Positions 17,350 to 27,070 are shown, numbered from the stretch's first letter. The stretch is 64,000 nt of DNA from Pararhizobium polonicum (GCF_001687365.1 NZ_LGLV01000006.1:186001-250000); one strand, 5' to 3'. Made by a program: numbers and translations. Notes: a model not told the origin generated them from the sequence alone.

Positions 17350-18006
17350 ATGACCTTCGAATGGTCGGCAATTATTGACGCCCTTCCCGCATTGCTGCGC
17401 GGCGCGGCCGTAACTGTCATGGTTGCGGCTGCGTCGCTTCTCGCGGGAATGGTCCTGGGGACGATTGTTGGTGTGGCGAGAACCTACGCGCCGCGGCCGG
17501 TCTCCCTCAGCTTGCAAATTTACATCGGCCTGATCCGGGGGACACCGATGGTCGTGCAGATCATGTTCATCTATTTCGCATTGCCATCCTTGCTCGGGAT
17601 CAAGCTGACGGCTCTGACGGCCGGGATGATTGCGTTGACAGTGAATTCGTCGGCCTATCTGGCGGAGATCGTTCGCGGGGGCTTTATGGCCGTGCCGATC
17701 GGCCTACGCGAGGCCGGACTGGCAATGGGCTTACCGCTTCACAGAGTCCTCCTTTACATCATTGGGCCGGTTGCCTTCAGGCGCATGGTTCCGGCATTGG
17801 GAAATCAGTTCATCATCGGGCTGAAGGACACTTCGCTGTTGATTGTCATCGGTGTTGCCGAACTGACCCGGACAGGTCAGGAGATCATGACGGAGAACTA
17901 TCGGGCCGTGGAAATCTGGGCCGCTGTCGGCGTCATTTATCTCGTCATCATCAGCATCATGGCAATCACCTTCCGCGTGATCGAAAAACGGATTCAAATG
18001 ACATGA
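17350..18006 (+). CDS. Polar amino-acid ABC transporter permease
   Basis: 218 residues with about five membrane spans, HisM/GlnP family. The cytoplasmic EAA loop is visible as GLREAGLAMGLP. There is only one permease gene here, so the channel is expected to be a homodimer, as in GlnHPQ-type systems. It overlaps the ATPase gene by 4 bases (ATGA), showing coupled translation. Confidence 0.92.
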   Translation: MTFEWSAIIDALPALLRGAAVTVMVAAASLLAGMVLGTIVGVARTYAPRPVSLSLQIYIGLIRGTPMVVQIMFIYFALPSLLGIKLTALTAGMIALTVNSSAYLAEIVRGGFMAVPIGLREAGLAMGLPLHRVLLYIIGPVAFRRMVPALGNQFIIGLKDTSLLIVIGVAELTRTGQEIMTENYRAVEIWAAVGVIYLVIISIMAITFRVIEKRIQMT

Positions 18007-18731
18007 GCATCGTGGAATTTCGAAAGGTCGTAAAAAGTTACGGCAACCTCGATGTCTTGAAGGCGGTCGATCTGGCGATAGACAAGGGTGAAATTGTTTT
18101 CCTGATCGGGCCTTCTGGGTCGGGCAAGTCCACTCTACTGCGCTGTATCAACGTGCTTGAGACCATTCAAAGTGGTGACCTGATCGTTGATGGTCTCAGT
18201 GCCAAGGGAACCAGCGCGGAAATCCGTCAGATCCGGCTCGAAGCTGGGATGGTATTCCAGCAGTTCAATCTTTTTCCGCACATGACAGCACTCGAAAACG
18301 TCATGTTCGGACCGTTGAAGGTGAGACGGTCGGGAAAGGTGGAGGCAGAGGCAATCGCCAGGGATCTGCTGGCGAAAGTCGGGCTGTCAGAACGGGCAGG
18401 GCATTACCCGAGCCAGTTGTCGGGCGGCCAGCAACAGCGCGTGGCAATCGCAAGATCGCTCGCGGTACGGCCGAAGCTGATGCTCTTCGACGAGCCGACA
18501 TCTGCGCTCGACCCTGAGCTTCGACACGAGGTTCTTCAGGTGATGCGCCAACTGGCGGATGAAGGTATGACGATGGTCGTCGTCACCCATGAAATCGGCT
18601 TTGCCCGCGACGTGGGTAGCCGTCTGCTCTTCATCGACAAAGGCCATATCCTGCACGACGGTGACCCTAAGGAACTGCTCGCCAATCCCCCCAGCGAGCG
18701 CCTTGCCGGTTTCCTCCAGCACATCCGCTAA
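18003..18731 (+). CDS. Polar amino-acid ABC transporter ATPase
   Basis: 242 residues. Walker [10 protein letters not shown] at 36-44, signature [15 protein letters not shown], Walker [13 protein letters not shown] and the switch His in VVTHEIGF. GlnQ/HisP type. Last gene of the three-gene importer; the exporter gene follows after 118 bases. Confidence 0.94.
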   Translation: MSIVEFRKVVKSYGNLDVLKAVDLAIDKGEIVFLIGPSGSGKSTLLRCINVLETIQSGDLIVDGLSAKGTSAEIRQIRLEAGMVFQQFNLFPHMTALENVMFGPLKVRRSGKVEAEAIARDLLAKVGLSERAGHYPSQLSGGQQQRVAIARSLAVRPKLMLFDEPTSALDPELRHEVLQVMRQLADEGMTMVVVTHEIGFARDVGSRLLFIDKGHILHDGDPKELLANPPSERLAGFLQHIR

Positions 18732-18849
18732 CCCGCACTTGGATGTGCTGGCGATCCGGCTGCGTTGAGCCGTCGGTCACTGCCATCGCCGATCCAGATG
18801 ACACCGAGCGCACGCATCTGATTGCGTGTGCCGATAGATTGGAAATGAA

Positions 18850-19710
18850 GTGCCCGCGCCGCAGACACACCATGCATTTGCAGTTTTGAGCGTGTTTGCA
18901 GCGCTTTCATGTTCGGCACTCGGAGCGGCTTATGCAAAATCGCTGTTTCCGATGATCGGACCTGAAGGAGTGACCGCCTTCAGGGTCGGCGTTGCGGCAT
19001 TGTTGCTAGCGCCGATTGGCCGGCCTTGGCGCCGGCGGCTTCCCGATGTTTCGCTGACATCCGTCATCGGGTACGGCATTGCGCTCGGTCTTATGAATAT
19101 CCTAATCTATCAGGCCTTTTCCCGGCTACCTCTGGGCATCGCAATGGGAATAGAGGTCCTTGGGCCATTGATGGTGGCGCTGATCTATTCGAAAAGTCGC
19201 CTCGATCTCATCTGGGTCGCGAGTGCGTTCGTCGGCCTGTTTCTGCTCTTGCCGATAGCGGTTTCAAGCGATCTGGATCCGCTTGGCTTGCTTTTTGCCG
19301 GTGGCGCCGCGATCTGCTGGGCCTGCTATATCCTGCTTGGGCGCATGGTCGCACCGCTCGGGCCGACGCAAGCAGTGTCGCTTGGGATGGCAGTTGCGGC
19401 GACATTCGCCGTGCCCTTTGGTATTTACGGCTCCATCGGAACCTTTCTGGACGGAAAAGTGATCGCCATCGGTGTTTCTGTCGCCATCCTCTCGAGTGCG
19501 ATCCCTTATCTACTCGAAATGTTTGCCTTTCGGCATTTGTCCTCCGGTGTTGCGGGCATATTTCTAAGCGCCGCTCCCGGCATAGTCGCGGTGATCGGTC
19601 TATTGGTCCTCGGTGAGCGACTTACGAGTTCCCAGGTGCTTTCGTTGGTGTTGATCATGGGTGCCACTGCCGGATGTGCAATTTTCTCTGGCCGGCCGCA
19701 TCAAATTTGA
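18850..19710 (+). CDS. EamA/RhtA-family exporter
   Basis: 286 residues, ten predicted membrane helices in two EamA repeats, with start GTG 18850 (GGAAATGAA upstream). The segment LPLGIAMGIEVLGPLMVALIY is typical of the RhtA (threonine/homoserine exporter) branch of the drug/metabolite superfamily. It may pump out an amino acid or a toxic intermediate when the pathway is overloaded. It lies between the importer and the second GntR gene, in the same direction. Confidence 0.85.
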   Translation: MPAPQTHHAFAVLSVFAALSCSALGAAYAKSLFPMIGPEGVTAFRVGVAALLLAPIGRPWRRRLPDVSLTSVIGYGIALGLMNILIYQAFSRLPLGIAMGIEVLGPLMVALIYSKSRLDLIWVASAFVGLFLLLPIAVSSDLDPLGLLFAGGAAICWACYILLGRMVAPLGPTQAVSLGMAVAATFAVPFGIYGSIGTFLDGKVIAIGVSVAILSSAIPYLLEMFAFRHLSSGVAGIFLSAAPGIVAVIGLLVLGERLTSSQVLSLVLIMGATAGCAIFSGRPHQI

Positions 19711-19758
19711 ATAAATTATGGAAATATATTATTTAATATTCGACTCAATGTATAAGGT

Positions 19759-20418
19759 ATGGTGGTGAGCAAGATTGTAGTGCAGCGTCGTCCGGCTCCG
19801 GAACTGGTCAGAGATGGCTTGCGGGAGGCCATACACAGCGGCGCGATAGCCGAAGGAGCCCAGCTGCGCCAGGACCAATTGGCCGAGCAGTTCGGGACGA
19901 GTCGGATCCCAGTCAGGGAAGCGCTTCGACAGCTGGAAGCGGAAGGGCTAGTCAAGATCGAGCCGAATCGTGGTGCTGTTGTCGTCAGCCTGTCGATCGA
20001 CGATATCCTGGACATGCTCGACATCCGGATAGCACTTGAGTGCTACGCTCTGAGGCTTGCCATTCCGCAAATGGCGGAAGAGGATCTCCACCTCGCACAA
20101 ACCATTCTCGAAAACTACAACGGCGAGCCCAACCCGGAAAGCTGGGGCATTATGAACTGGCAGTTCCACTGGGCGATTTACGCCCCCTGCCACCGCCCTC
20201 GCTTGTTGGGGATGATCGAAGCCAACTACGGGCATGTCAACCGGTTCGTGCGTACACAGGTTTCTTTGGCAGTTGGCAAGGAAAGGCCGAGGCAGGAGCA
20301 TGAACTGCTTCTAACTCTCTGTCGCGATGGTGATATAGACCACGCTGCCGATCTGCTTCAGACGCATATCGAGCAGACAAAGAGGTCCATGCGGGCCAGC
20401 CGGCGCCATCGGGCCTAA
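19759..20418 (+). CDS. GntR-family regulator with FCD domain (second paralogue)
   Basis: 219 residues. GntR winged helix near the N terminus (LVRDGLREAIHSG...GTSRIPVREALRQLEAEGLV), then an FCD ligand domain with the metal-coordinating pattern of the family (NWQFHWAIY...). It aligns with the protein encoded at 11445 along its full length and shares whole blocks, so the two arose by duplication. Between them they frame all but the GMC, etf and proC part of the cassette. The upstream region has AT-rich half-sites (GTATAAGGTATGG) but no perfect palindrome. Confidence 0.92.
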   Translation: MVVSKIVVQRRPAPELVRDGLREAIHSGAIAEGAQLRQDQLAEQFGTSRIPVREALRQLEAEGLVKIEPNRGAVVVSLSIDDILDMLDIRIALECYALRLAIPQMAEEDLHLAQTILENYNGEPNPESWGIMNWQFHWAIYAPCHRPRLLGMIEANYGHVNRFVRTQVSLAVGKERPRQEHELLLTLCRDGDIDHAADLLQTHIEQTKRSMRASRRHRA

Positions 20419-20570
20419 TCATATCGTGGGCCGACGGCGATGATGTCGCCGATTGCAACACCGTTGCGGCGGGCATTGCCGAGCCGTTTTATTTGGCGAA
20501 AGACAGACTACATGGGATGCATTTTTCCACCGATTATCGTCATTTTGATTTGACAAATTTATCCAAACTA

Positions 20571-20582
20571 ATACGATCGTAT
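20571..20582. promoter_or_regulatory. Short palindrome before the GMC oxidoreductase gene
   Basis: ATACGATCGTAT is a perfect 12-bp palindrome about 98 bases upstream of the GMC gene, in the 261-base gap after the second GntR gene. Its ends match the ATAC...GTAT ends of the sites at 14838 and 16442, but the middle differs and it is shorter. Confidence 0.45.
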
Positions 20583-20679
20583 CCAATCTGGAGCGTATGC
20601 CGATATCAACGGCGCTCGTCGATGATGATCCCGAAGCTTTCAGCCTTTAGGGTTTTGTCCAAGACAAAGGGTTCAGGTA

Positions 20680-22305
20680 TTGAACTACGGCTATATTATT
20701 GTCGGCGCCGGCTCTGCCGGCTGCATCCTCGCCGCACGATTGAGCGAGGATCCAGCTGTGAAGGTCCTGCTGGTCGAAGCGGGCGGTTCGGATCGCAGCC
20801 TGATTATCAACATGCCAGCGGCGCTGCCATTCGTCTATCAGAAGGCGAAACTCGGCTGGGGCTACCAGTCCGGTCCGGAGCCGCATCTTGACGGCCGCAC
20901 CATCGATGAAAAGCGTGGTCGGGTGATCGGTGGATCCTCGTCCATCAATGCAATGATCTACAATCGCGGCAATCCTATGGATTTCGACGGCTGGGCCGAA
21001 GATGGCCTGCCGGACTGGAGCTTTTCTCACTGCCTGCCGTATTTCCGTCGGATGGAAACGTTCGGCGGTGGTGCCGACCCGTGGCGCGGTGGCGACGGGC
21101 CGATGCACATCTCGCGCTGCAAGGCCGAGCATAAGCTGTACGACGCATTCCTGCGCGGTGGCGAGCAGGCCGGCTTCCCGGTCACGCCGGATCATAACGG
21201 TTATCAGCAGGAAGGGCTGCACGTCGCGCAGTCCTTTATCCGTGATGGTCAGAGGTGGTCGAGCGCCAAGGGGTATCTGCACCCAGCTGGCAACAGGCCC
21301 AACCTTACCGTGTTGTCGAATACGCTGGTCAATAAAATTGTGATCGAGAATGGTGCCGCCGTCGGTATAGAGATCGTCTCGGGCGGTGAGGCGCGCGTGG
21401 TCATGTGCGATCGCGAGGTCGTCCTGTCTGCCGGCGCGTTCAACACACCGCAGCTTCTGATGCTGTCCGGCGTCGGCGATCCGGACGAACTGCGCCGTCA
21501 TGGCATAGATCTCAAGGCAGAGGCTCGACAGGTTGGCCGCAACCTGGAAAACCATCCGGGCGTCAATGTGCAGTATGCGACCAATTATGAGGACTCGCTG
21601 GTTTCAGAACTCAATCTGTTCGGTCAGGCAAAGTTGGGTGCACAATGGCTGCTGACCAAAAAGGGGCTCGGCGCAACGAACTTCTTCGAGACTGGCGCAT
21701 TCCTGCGGACCCGCGACGATCTGGCGTTTCCGAACATGCAGTTCGAGTTTCTGCCGCTTACCCGCTACGTGAATAACGGCAAGCTTGTCGCCATCCCGGG
21801 CTTCCAGTTCTGGATGGATCTTTCACGCCCTGAAAGCCGCGGGTCCGTGACGCTCAGATCGGCCAATCCCTCCGAGGCACCGTCGATCGTCTTTAATCAC
21901 CTCGCTTCGCGGCAGGATCTCAAAGATCTGGTCGCTGGCGTCAGGCTTGCCAGAAACCTGATCAGCCAGCCAGCTTGGGATAAGTTCAGAGGCAAGGAGC
22001 TTGCACCTGGACTGGACGCGCAAAGTGACGCCGATCTGGAACGCTTTGTGAAGGCAAACCTGGGGTCGTCCTACCATCCGGCGGGAACATGCAGAATGGG
22101 GGCGGATGATGACGCGGTCGTGGATAGTGAGGCTAGGGTCAAGGCGGTCCGTCGCATGCGCATCGTCGACGCCTCAATCATGCCACGCGTTGTCACCGCC
22201 AACCTCAGCGCCGCAATCATGATGATGGCTGAAAAACTGTCGGACAAGATTGTCGGCAAGACAGCGCTGGCACCGTCCGAAGCCGGTTATTACCGGGCGC
22301 CGTGA
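20680..22305 (+). CDS. GMC-family FAD oxidoreductase (choline dehydrogenase-like)
   Basis: 541 residues. Begins at TTG 20680 with AAAGG upstream and goes straight into the FAD motif YIIVGAGSAGCILAARLSED. GMC signature GRVIGGSSSINAMIYNRG at about 80-97, and near the C terminus SSYHPAGTCRMG with the catalytic His and VVTANLSAAIMMMAE. These enzymes oxidise primary or secondary alcohols to aldehydes or ketones, passing electrons to quinones or other carriers. In this cluster it could act before the aldehyde dehydrogenase. The alcohol substrate is not known. Confidence 0.9.
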   Translation: MNYGYIIVGAGSAGCILAARLSEDPAVKVLLVEAGGSDRSLIINMPAALPFVYQKAKLGWGYQSGPEPHLDGRTIDEKRGRVIGGSSSINAMIYNRGNPMDFDGWAEDGLPDWSFSHCLPYFRRMETFGGGADPWRGGDGPMHISRCKAEHKLYDAFLRGGEQAGFPVTPDHNGYQQEGLHVAQSFIRDGQRWSSAKGYLHPAGNRPNLTVLSNTLVNKIVIENGAAVGIEIVSGGEARVVMCDREVVLSAGAFNTPQLLMLSGVGDPDELRRHGIDLKAEARQVGRNLENHPGVNVQYATNYEDSLVSELNLFGQAKLGAQWLLTKKGLGATNFFETGAFLRTRDDLAFPNMQFEFLPLTRYVNNGKLVAIPGFQFWMDLSRPESRGSVTLRSANPSEAPSIVFNHLASRQDLKDLVAGVRLARNLISQPAWDKFRGKELAPGLDAQSDADLERFVKANLGSSYHPAGTCRMGADDDAVVDSEARVKAVRRMRIVDASIMPRVVTANLSAAIMMMAEKLSDKIVGKTALAPSEAGYYRAP

Positions 22306-22348
22306 GCGCCATCGTACATTGTAAAATCAGCAGATTTGGGAACGCATC

Positions 22349-23098
22349 ATGAAAGTTCTGGTCACCGTCAAGCGGGTCGTCGATTACAACGTGAAGATCC
22401 GGGTCAAGCCGGATGGCACGGGTGTTGAGCTTGCCAATGTGAAGATGTCGATGAACCCGTTCGACGAGATTTCGGTCGAGGAAGCGCTGCGGCTGAAGGA
22501 AGCCGGCAAGGCTTCGGAAGTGGTCGTGGTTTCGGTTGGTCCGGCGAAGGCTGAAGAGACGCTGCGCACGGCGCTGGCCATGGGCGCCGACCGGGCGATC
22601 CTGGTCGAAACCGACGATGCGGTCGAGCCGCTCGCTGTCGCCAAGATTATCAAGGGTGTGGCCGAGGCTGAACAGCCGGGCCTGATCATCGTCGGCAAGC
22701 AGGCGATCGATGACGATAGCAACCAGACCGGCCAGATGCTGTCGGCGCTGCTCGGCTGGGCGCAGGGCACCTTTGCTTCCAAGATCGAGATCGGTGACGG
22801 CAAGGCTGCAGTGACCCGCGAAGTCGATGGCGGCCTGCAGACCATCGAGATCAAGCTTCCGGCCGTCGTGACGACGGATCTGCGCCTGAACGAGCCGCGC
22901 TATGCCTCGCTGCCCAACATCATGAAGGCGAAGAAGAAGCCGCTCGACAAGAAGACCCCGGCCGATTTCGGCGTCGATACCGCTGCCCGCCTCAAGGTGC
23001 TGAAGACCGAGGAACCGGGTGGCCGCAAGGCCGGCATCAAGGTCAAGACGGTGGCCGAACTGGTCGACAAGCTGAAAAACGAAGCCGGCGTGCTTTAA
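22349..23098 (+). CDS. etfB: Electron transfer flavoprotein beta subunit
   Basis: 249 residues, full length. [20 protein letters not shown] start, the AMP-binding region around [15 protein letters not shown], and the Lys-rich [13 protein letters not shown] segment with the recognition-loop area. With EtfA (27 bases downstream) it forms the FAD/AMP-containing ETF dimer, which takes electrons from dehydrogenases such as sarcosine- or dimethylglycine-type DAO enzymes and hands them to ETF-quinone oxidoreductase. The codons look more strongly biased than those of its neighbours. Confidence 0.96.
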   Translation: MKVLVTVKRVVDYNVKIRVKPDGTGVELANVKMSMNPFDEISVEEALRLKEAGKASEVVVVSVGPAKAEETLRTALAMGADRAILVETDDAVEPLAVAKIIKGVAEAEQPGLIIVGKQAIDDDSNQTGQMLSALLGWAQGTFASKIEIGDGKAAVTREVDGGLQTIEIKLPAVVTTDLRLNEPRYASLPNIMKAKKKPLDKKTPADFGVDTAARLKVLKTEEPGGRKAGIKVKTVAELVDKLKNEAGVL

Positions 23099-23125
23099 GA
23101 GTCCAGGAAAAGGGAGACACACATC

Positions 23126-24055
23126 ATGGCCATTCTTCTTCTGGCTGACCACGACAACGCAACACTGTCCGACCAGACCGCCAAGGCCCTGACGGCCGCC
23201 CAGAAAATCGGCGGCGACGTCCACATTCTGGTTGCCGGCAAGGGCGCCAAGGCTGCTGCCGATGCGGCTGCCAAGCTGTCCGGCGTATCCAAGGTCCTGC
23301 TTGCCGACAGCGACGATCTTGCCAACAACCTCGCAGAGCCGTTGGCAGCCCTGATCGTTTCGCTGGCCGGCGGCTACGACACCATCATCGCGGCGGCCAC
23401 CTCGGTCGGCAAGAACGTTCTGCCGCGCGTCGCAGCGCTGCTCGACATCGCCCAGATCTCGGAAATCACCGAAGTCGTCTCATCCGACACGTTCAAGCGT
23501 CCGATCTATGCCGGCAACGCCATCCAGACGGTGCAGACATCCGAGCCCAAGAAGGTCATCACCGTGCGCACGGCATCCTTCGCCTCTGCTGGCGAAGGCG
23601 GCTCGGCCTCGATCGAGGCCATTTCGGCGGCTGCAAACCCCGGCCTGTCGAGCTTCGTCAAGGACGCCCTGTCGTCGTCGGATCGTCCGGAACTGACCTC
23701 CGCCAAGATCATCATCTCCGGCGGCCGTGCACTCGGTTCGTCCGAGAAGTTCCAGGAAGTCATTCTGCCGGTCGCCGACAAGCTGGGTGCCGCCGTCGGC
23801 GCCTCGCGCGCCGCCGTCGATGCGGGCTATGCGCCGAACGACTGGCAGGTCGGCCAGACCGGCAAGGTCGTTGCCCCGCAGCTCTATATCGCGGTCGGCA
23901 TTTCCGGCGCCATCCAGCATCTGGCCGGCATGAAGGACAGTAAGGTCATCGTCGCCATCAACAAGGACGAAGAGGCCCCGATCTTCCAGGTCGCAGACTA
24001 CGGTCTCGTCGGTGATCTCTTCGACATCCTCCCGGAACTTGAAAAGGGGATATAA
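23126..24055 (+). CDS. etfA: Electron transfer flavoprotein alpha subunit
   Basis: 309 residues. The C-terminal FAD domain carries the ETF-alpha signature ([20 protein letters not shown]...[10 protein letters not shown]) and [13 protein letters not shown]. Good ribosome site (AAAAGGGAGA). It provides the FAD of the complex. Rhizobia normally keep etfBA elsewhere as a housekeeping locus; here it sits in an oxidative cassette, so either this is a second copy or the main locus has moved. That cannot be told from one window. Confidence 0.96.
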   Translation: MAILLLADHDNATLSDQTAKALTAAQKIGGDVHILVAGKGAKAAADAAAKLSGVSKVLLADSDDLANNLAEPLAALIVSLAGGYDTIIAAATSVGKNVLPRVAALLDIAQISEITEVVSSDTFKRPIYAGNAIQTVQTSEPKKVITVRTASFASAGEGGSASIEAISAAANPGLSSFVKDALSSSDRPELTSAKIIISGGRALGSSEKFQEVILPVADKLGAAVGASRAAVDAGYAPNDWQVGQTGKVVAPQLYIAVGISGAIQHLAGMKDSKVIVAINKDEEAPIFQVADYGLVGDLFDILPELEKGI

Positions 24056-24164
24056 CCTCTTGGAAACATGCCTGCTCGGCGCGCCTTTGCCGCAGCAAAA
24101 AGGTCCTCTTCAAGGACAAACAGTGGCGCAGCCTGATGTCCGCCGCCTATGAGGGAAACCCAAC

Positions 24165-24974
24165 ATGTCGCATATAGTTCTTGTCGGCGCTGGAAATATG
24201 GGCTTTGCCCTGCTGAATACCTGGTCGACGATGATGGAACACAGTTTCTCCTGCATCGAGCCCAACCAGACTCTGCGGGACCGAGCCGCCGCTCTGGGCG
24301 TCAACGCCTATGGTACACCTGACGAATTGCCCACCGATGTGCTCATCAATGTGCTGGTGATCGCCACGAAGCCACAGATGGTTGGCGATGCCGTGGCTCG
24401 CTATGCACCGAACCTCGCAGCCAATGCGCTACTCATTTCCGTTGCCGCAGGTATCAGCATCGATGCAATCGCCGCCCGCTCGGATCAGCCGGTCGCCATC
24501 ATCCGCGCCATGCCGAATACGCCTGCGTCCATCGGTGAAGGGATGATTGTCTGTTGCTCGAGCCCTGAGGCGGCGACTGCCGATTTCAAGGCGATCGCTG
24601 AGCAATTGCTTTCCGCCGTCGGCCGTGTCGCGTTCGTCGATGACGAAGTCTTGATGGATGCGGTGACGGCTGTATCAGGCTCTGGGCCGGCCTATATCTT
24701 CCATTTCATCGAAGCGCTGTCTGCAGCCGCGACCGAAGCGGGGCTGCCCGGCGAGCTTGCCATGCTGCTCGCCAAACAGACGGTGTACGGAGCGGCAAAG
24801 CTTGCAGTCGGGAGCAGCGAAGAGCCGTCGAAATTGCGGGAACAGGTGACGAGCCCGAACGGCACCACTGCCGCGGCGCTGAATGTGTTGATGTCCGAAA
24901 CCGACGGCTTACGCAGCTTGATGAAAAACGCCGTTGGCGCGGCACAGAAGCGGTCGATTGAGCTCGGCAAATAA
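24165..24974 (+). CDS. Pyrroline-5-carboxylate reductase (ProC) family protein
   Basis: 269 residues, normal length. N-terminal NAD(P)-binding GAGNMGFALL, the AMPNTPASIGEG segment, and the C-terminal family signature (VSGSGPAYIFHFIEAL, then VTSPNGTTAAALNVL). ProC normally makes proline from pyrroline-5-carboxylate. In this setting, after flavoenzymes and ETF, it may instead reduce another cyclic imine such as piperideine or pyrroline carboxylate, as some relatives do. Last gene of the cassette, ending just before the transposase remnant. Family certain, role inferred. Confidence 0.88.
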   Translation: MSHIVLVGAGNMGFALLNTWSTMMEHSFSCIEPNQTLRDRAAALGVNAYGTPDELPTDVLINVLVIATKPQMVGDAVARYAPNLAANALLISVAAGISIDAIAARSDQPVAIIRAMPNTPASIGEGMIVCCSSPEAATADFKAIAEQLLSAVGRVAFVDDEVLMDAVTAVSGSGPAYIFHFIEALSAAATEAGLPGELAMLLAKQTVYGAAKLAVGSSEEPSKLREQVTSPNGTTAAALNVLMSETDGLRSLMKNAVGAAQKRSIELGK

Positions 24975-25018
24975 GGCCGAACATACGATGAAGTCATGCG
25001 CCTCCGGAGATGATGGCC

Positions 25019-25267
25019 AGGAACTCGTCTGAAGCCTTCGGGCATCTGCTGCTTGGTCGCCCAAGAGTAGGTGCCGGTGAGGTTGATGTGTTCCCAGCTA
25101 AGTGGCGGTGTGTGTTTGAGCAACTCATCAGAAATATTCCGGCCCGGTTGGCGCAGATGGGCGGTGATGCGGCTGCGACAGACGGTGTTTCAACGCACGA
25201 TGGCGCTGACGGCGAGGTTGAGGCCGGAGGCACGGAATACCTGACTGTCAAAAGAGCCATAGATCTC
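25019..25267 (-). pseudogene. C-terminal remnant of a Tn3-family transposase
   Basis: Read leftward, this stretch gives EIYGSFDSQVFRASGLNLAV, SAIVR, a stop, then NTVCRSRITAHLRQPGRN and later PLSWEHINLTGTYSW. This is the conserved end of Tn3-type transposases (RxRASGLNLVVAAIVLWNTVYLxRAV...SPLxWEHINLTGDYxW). The stop TGA at 25190-25192 replaces the Trp codon of the WNT motif in the same frame. Upstream sequence on that strand to about 25467 has no clear transposase similarity. The element is dead and truncated, and marks an old insertion between the ETF/proC and amidase cassettes. Confidence 0.78.
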
Positions 25268-25503
25268 AATACCAATGTTGAGATCGATGAGGGGCACGCC
25301 TTTTCCGGATCCCCCAGCAAGAGCGATCGCTTTATCGGTCGCCATGCCGCTGATTCCGTTTTGATCACTGCACCAGTTTTGCCTTCGAAATCTTTTAATG
25401 GGAGATAGACCCAGCCTTCCGCGCCGCTTGACACGCTCGCCAGGCGGGTCTCTCCGTCGGAACTCATCGGTGCCAGCGAAATTCATTTTTAATAGAATTT
25501 ACA

Positions 25504-25518
25504 ATTATCGTAATTACG
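25504..25518. promoter_or_regulatory. Motif shared with 29740; operator candidate
   Basis: ATTATCGTAATTAC (25504-25517) is repeated exactly at 29740-29753. It contains the perfect palindrome CGTAATTACG (25509-25518). It lies 38 bases before the amidase start, close to the expected promoter. The MarR protein encoded at 28008 is the likely binder. Confidence 0.6.
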
Positions 25519-25555
25519 CTATGCTGGCTTCAGTGATTGTAAGATTGAGGCCCCC

Positions 25556-27070
25556 ATGACTTTGGTTCGCCCGACAACGGGACAGCTGTCCAAGCTGGCT
25601 CATTCCTTTGGTTTCAATATGTCTGATACCGAGGTGGAGCAATACCGCTTGGAGATGACGGCCGGGCTTGATGCCTACGATATTGTCGATGCCCTGGCTG
25701 AGATGACCGAGCCTACACCCTATGGTCGCGGCATCGGATACCGACCGGAGCCTTCGGACAACAGGTCGGGCGCCTGGGCGTGGAAGAGCCGGGTCGAAGG
25801 TGCAACAGCCGGCAAGCTGCGGGGCAAGACCATTGTCCTGAAGGACAATGTATCCTTGGCGGATACGCCCATGGCAAACGGATCGCATTTGCTGTCTGAC
25901 TTCATTCCGGCAACGGATGCAACGGTGGTGAGGCGTATCCTGGATGCCGGCGGCACCATCCTTGGCAAGGCAACCTGCGAAAGCTATTGCATGTCCGGAG
26001 GCAGCCATACATCGCAGCCGGAGCCGGTACACAATCCATGGCGCCGGGGATATTCGGCCGGCGGTTCGTCGTCCGGGTGCGGCGCGCTGGTGGCTGCCGG
26101 CGAGGCGGATATGGCAATCGGTGGGGATCAGGGAGGATCCATCCGGATCCCGTCATCCTATTGCGGCATCTATGGAATGAAGCCAAGCTGGGGCCTTGTT
26201 CCCTATACGGGTATCATGCCAATTGAGGCGACAATCGACCATGCCGGGCCGATGACCGGTACCGTTGCCGACAACGCGCGCCTGCTTGATGTCATCGCCG
26301 GAGATGATGGTCTCGATCCGCGTCAGCGTGCGCCGGTCAAGGGCGATTATCTCGGCGCGCTTGACATGGGAGTAGTCGGCCTGCGGATCGCGATCGTTTC
26401 CGAGGGCTTTAGCGGGCCGACGATGCAGGACGATGTTGCCCGCAGGGTGCGGGAGGGCGCTGAACGGCTGGCGGCCCTTGGCGCCATCGTCACGGAGATC
26501 TCCATTCCCGAACATTTCACTGCGGCTGCCGTGTGGACGCCAATCGGTTCGGAAGGGCTGACGATGCAGATGATGATCGGCAACGGCATGGGCTTCAACT
26601 GGAAGGGGCGCTACGATGTCGGCTTGCTGGATGCTCATGCCCGCTGGCGGGATCGCGCCCAGGAGCTGCCGGCGACTTTGAAGCTGGCGATGCTGACCGG
26701 CGGCTGGGCAATCCATCAGCACAATGGTCGCTACTATGCCAAGGCGCAGAATCTCGCACGCCGTATCAAGGCGGCTTACGACGGTGCCCTTTCTTCCTTC
26801 GACCTTCTTTTGATGCCGACATTGCCGCGCGTCGCCTCGCCACTGCCGCCGCCGGATGCTCCGTTGTCGGAGATTATCCAGCGTGCTGCCGAGCTTAACG
26901 TCAATACATGTCCGTTCGACGTTACGGGGCATCCGGCGATGTCGATCCCTTGCGGGCTTTCGAATGGCCTGCCTGTCGGTATGATGCTGGTCGGCAAGAG
27001 CTTCGACGAGGCAACGATCTACCGTGCCGCGGCGGCATTTGAGGGGATCGGGGACTGGCGTCAATTCTGA
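25556..27070 (+). CDS. Amidase (nitrile-associated, amidase-signature family)
   Basis: 504 residues, amidase-signature family. The Ser-cisSer-Lys triad is at Lys96 (VLKDNVS), Ser171 (SAGGSSSGCG) and Ser195 (GGSIRIPSSY), the same numbering I recall for the Rhodococcus nitrile-pathway amidase, to which the overall layout also corresponds: a long helical N-terminal arm, then the core. It hydrolyses short aliphatic or aromatic amides to the acid and ammonia in the cytoplasm. No nitrile hydratase is nearby, so the amide would be taken up as such. First gene after the shared motif, followed by an exporter. Confidence 0.92.
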   Translation: MTLVRPTTGQLSKLAHSFGFNMSDTEVEQYRLEMTAGLDAYDIVDALAEMTEPTPYGRGIGYRPEPSDNRSGAWAWKSRVEGATAGKLRGKTIVLKDNVSLADTPMANGSHLLSDFIPATDATVVRRILDAGGTILGKATCESYCMSGGSHTSQPEPVHNPWRRGYSAGGSSSGCGALVAAGEADMAIGGDQGGSIRIPSSYCGIYGMKPSWGLVPYTGIMPIEATIDHAGPMTGTVADNARLLDVIAGDDGLDPRQRAPVKGDYLGALDMGVVGLRIAIVSEGFSGPTMQDDVARRVREGAERLAALGAIVTEISIPEHFTAAAVWTPIGSEGLTMQMMIGNGMGFNWKGRYDVGLLDAHARWRDRAQELPATLKLAMLTGGWAIHQHNGRYYAKAQNLARRIKAAYDGALSSFDLLLMPTLPRVASPLPPPDAPLSEIIQRAAELNVNTCPFDVTGHPAMSIPCGLSNGLPVGMMLVGKSFDEATIYRAAAAFEGIGDWRQF

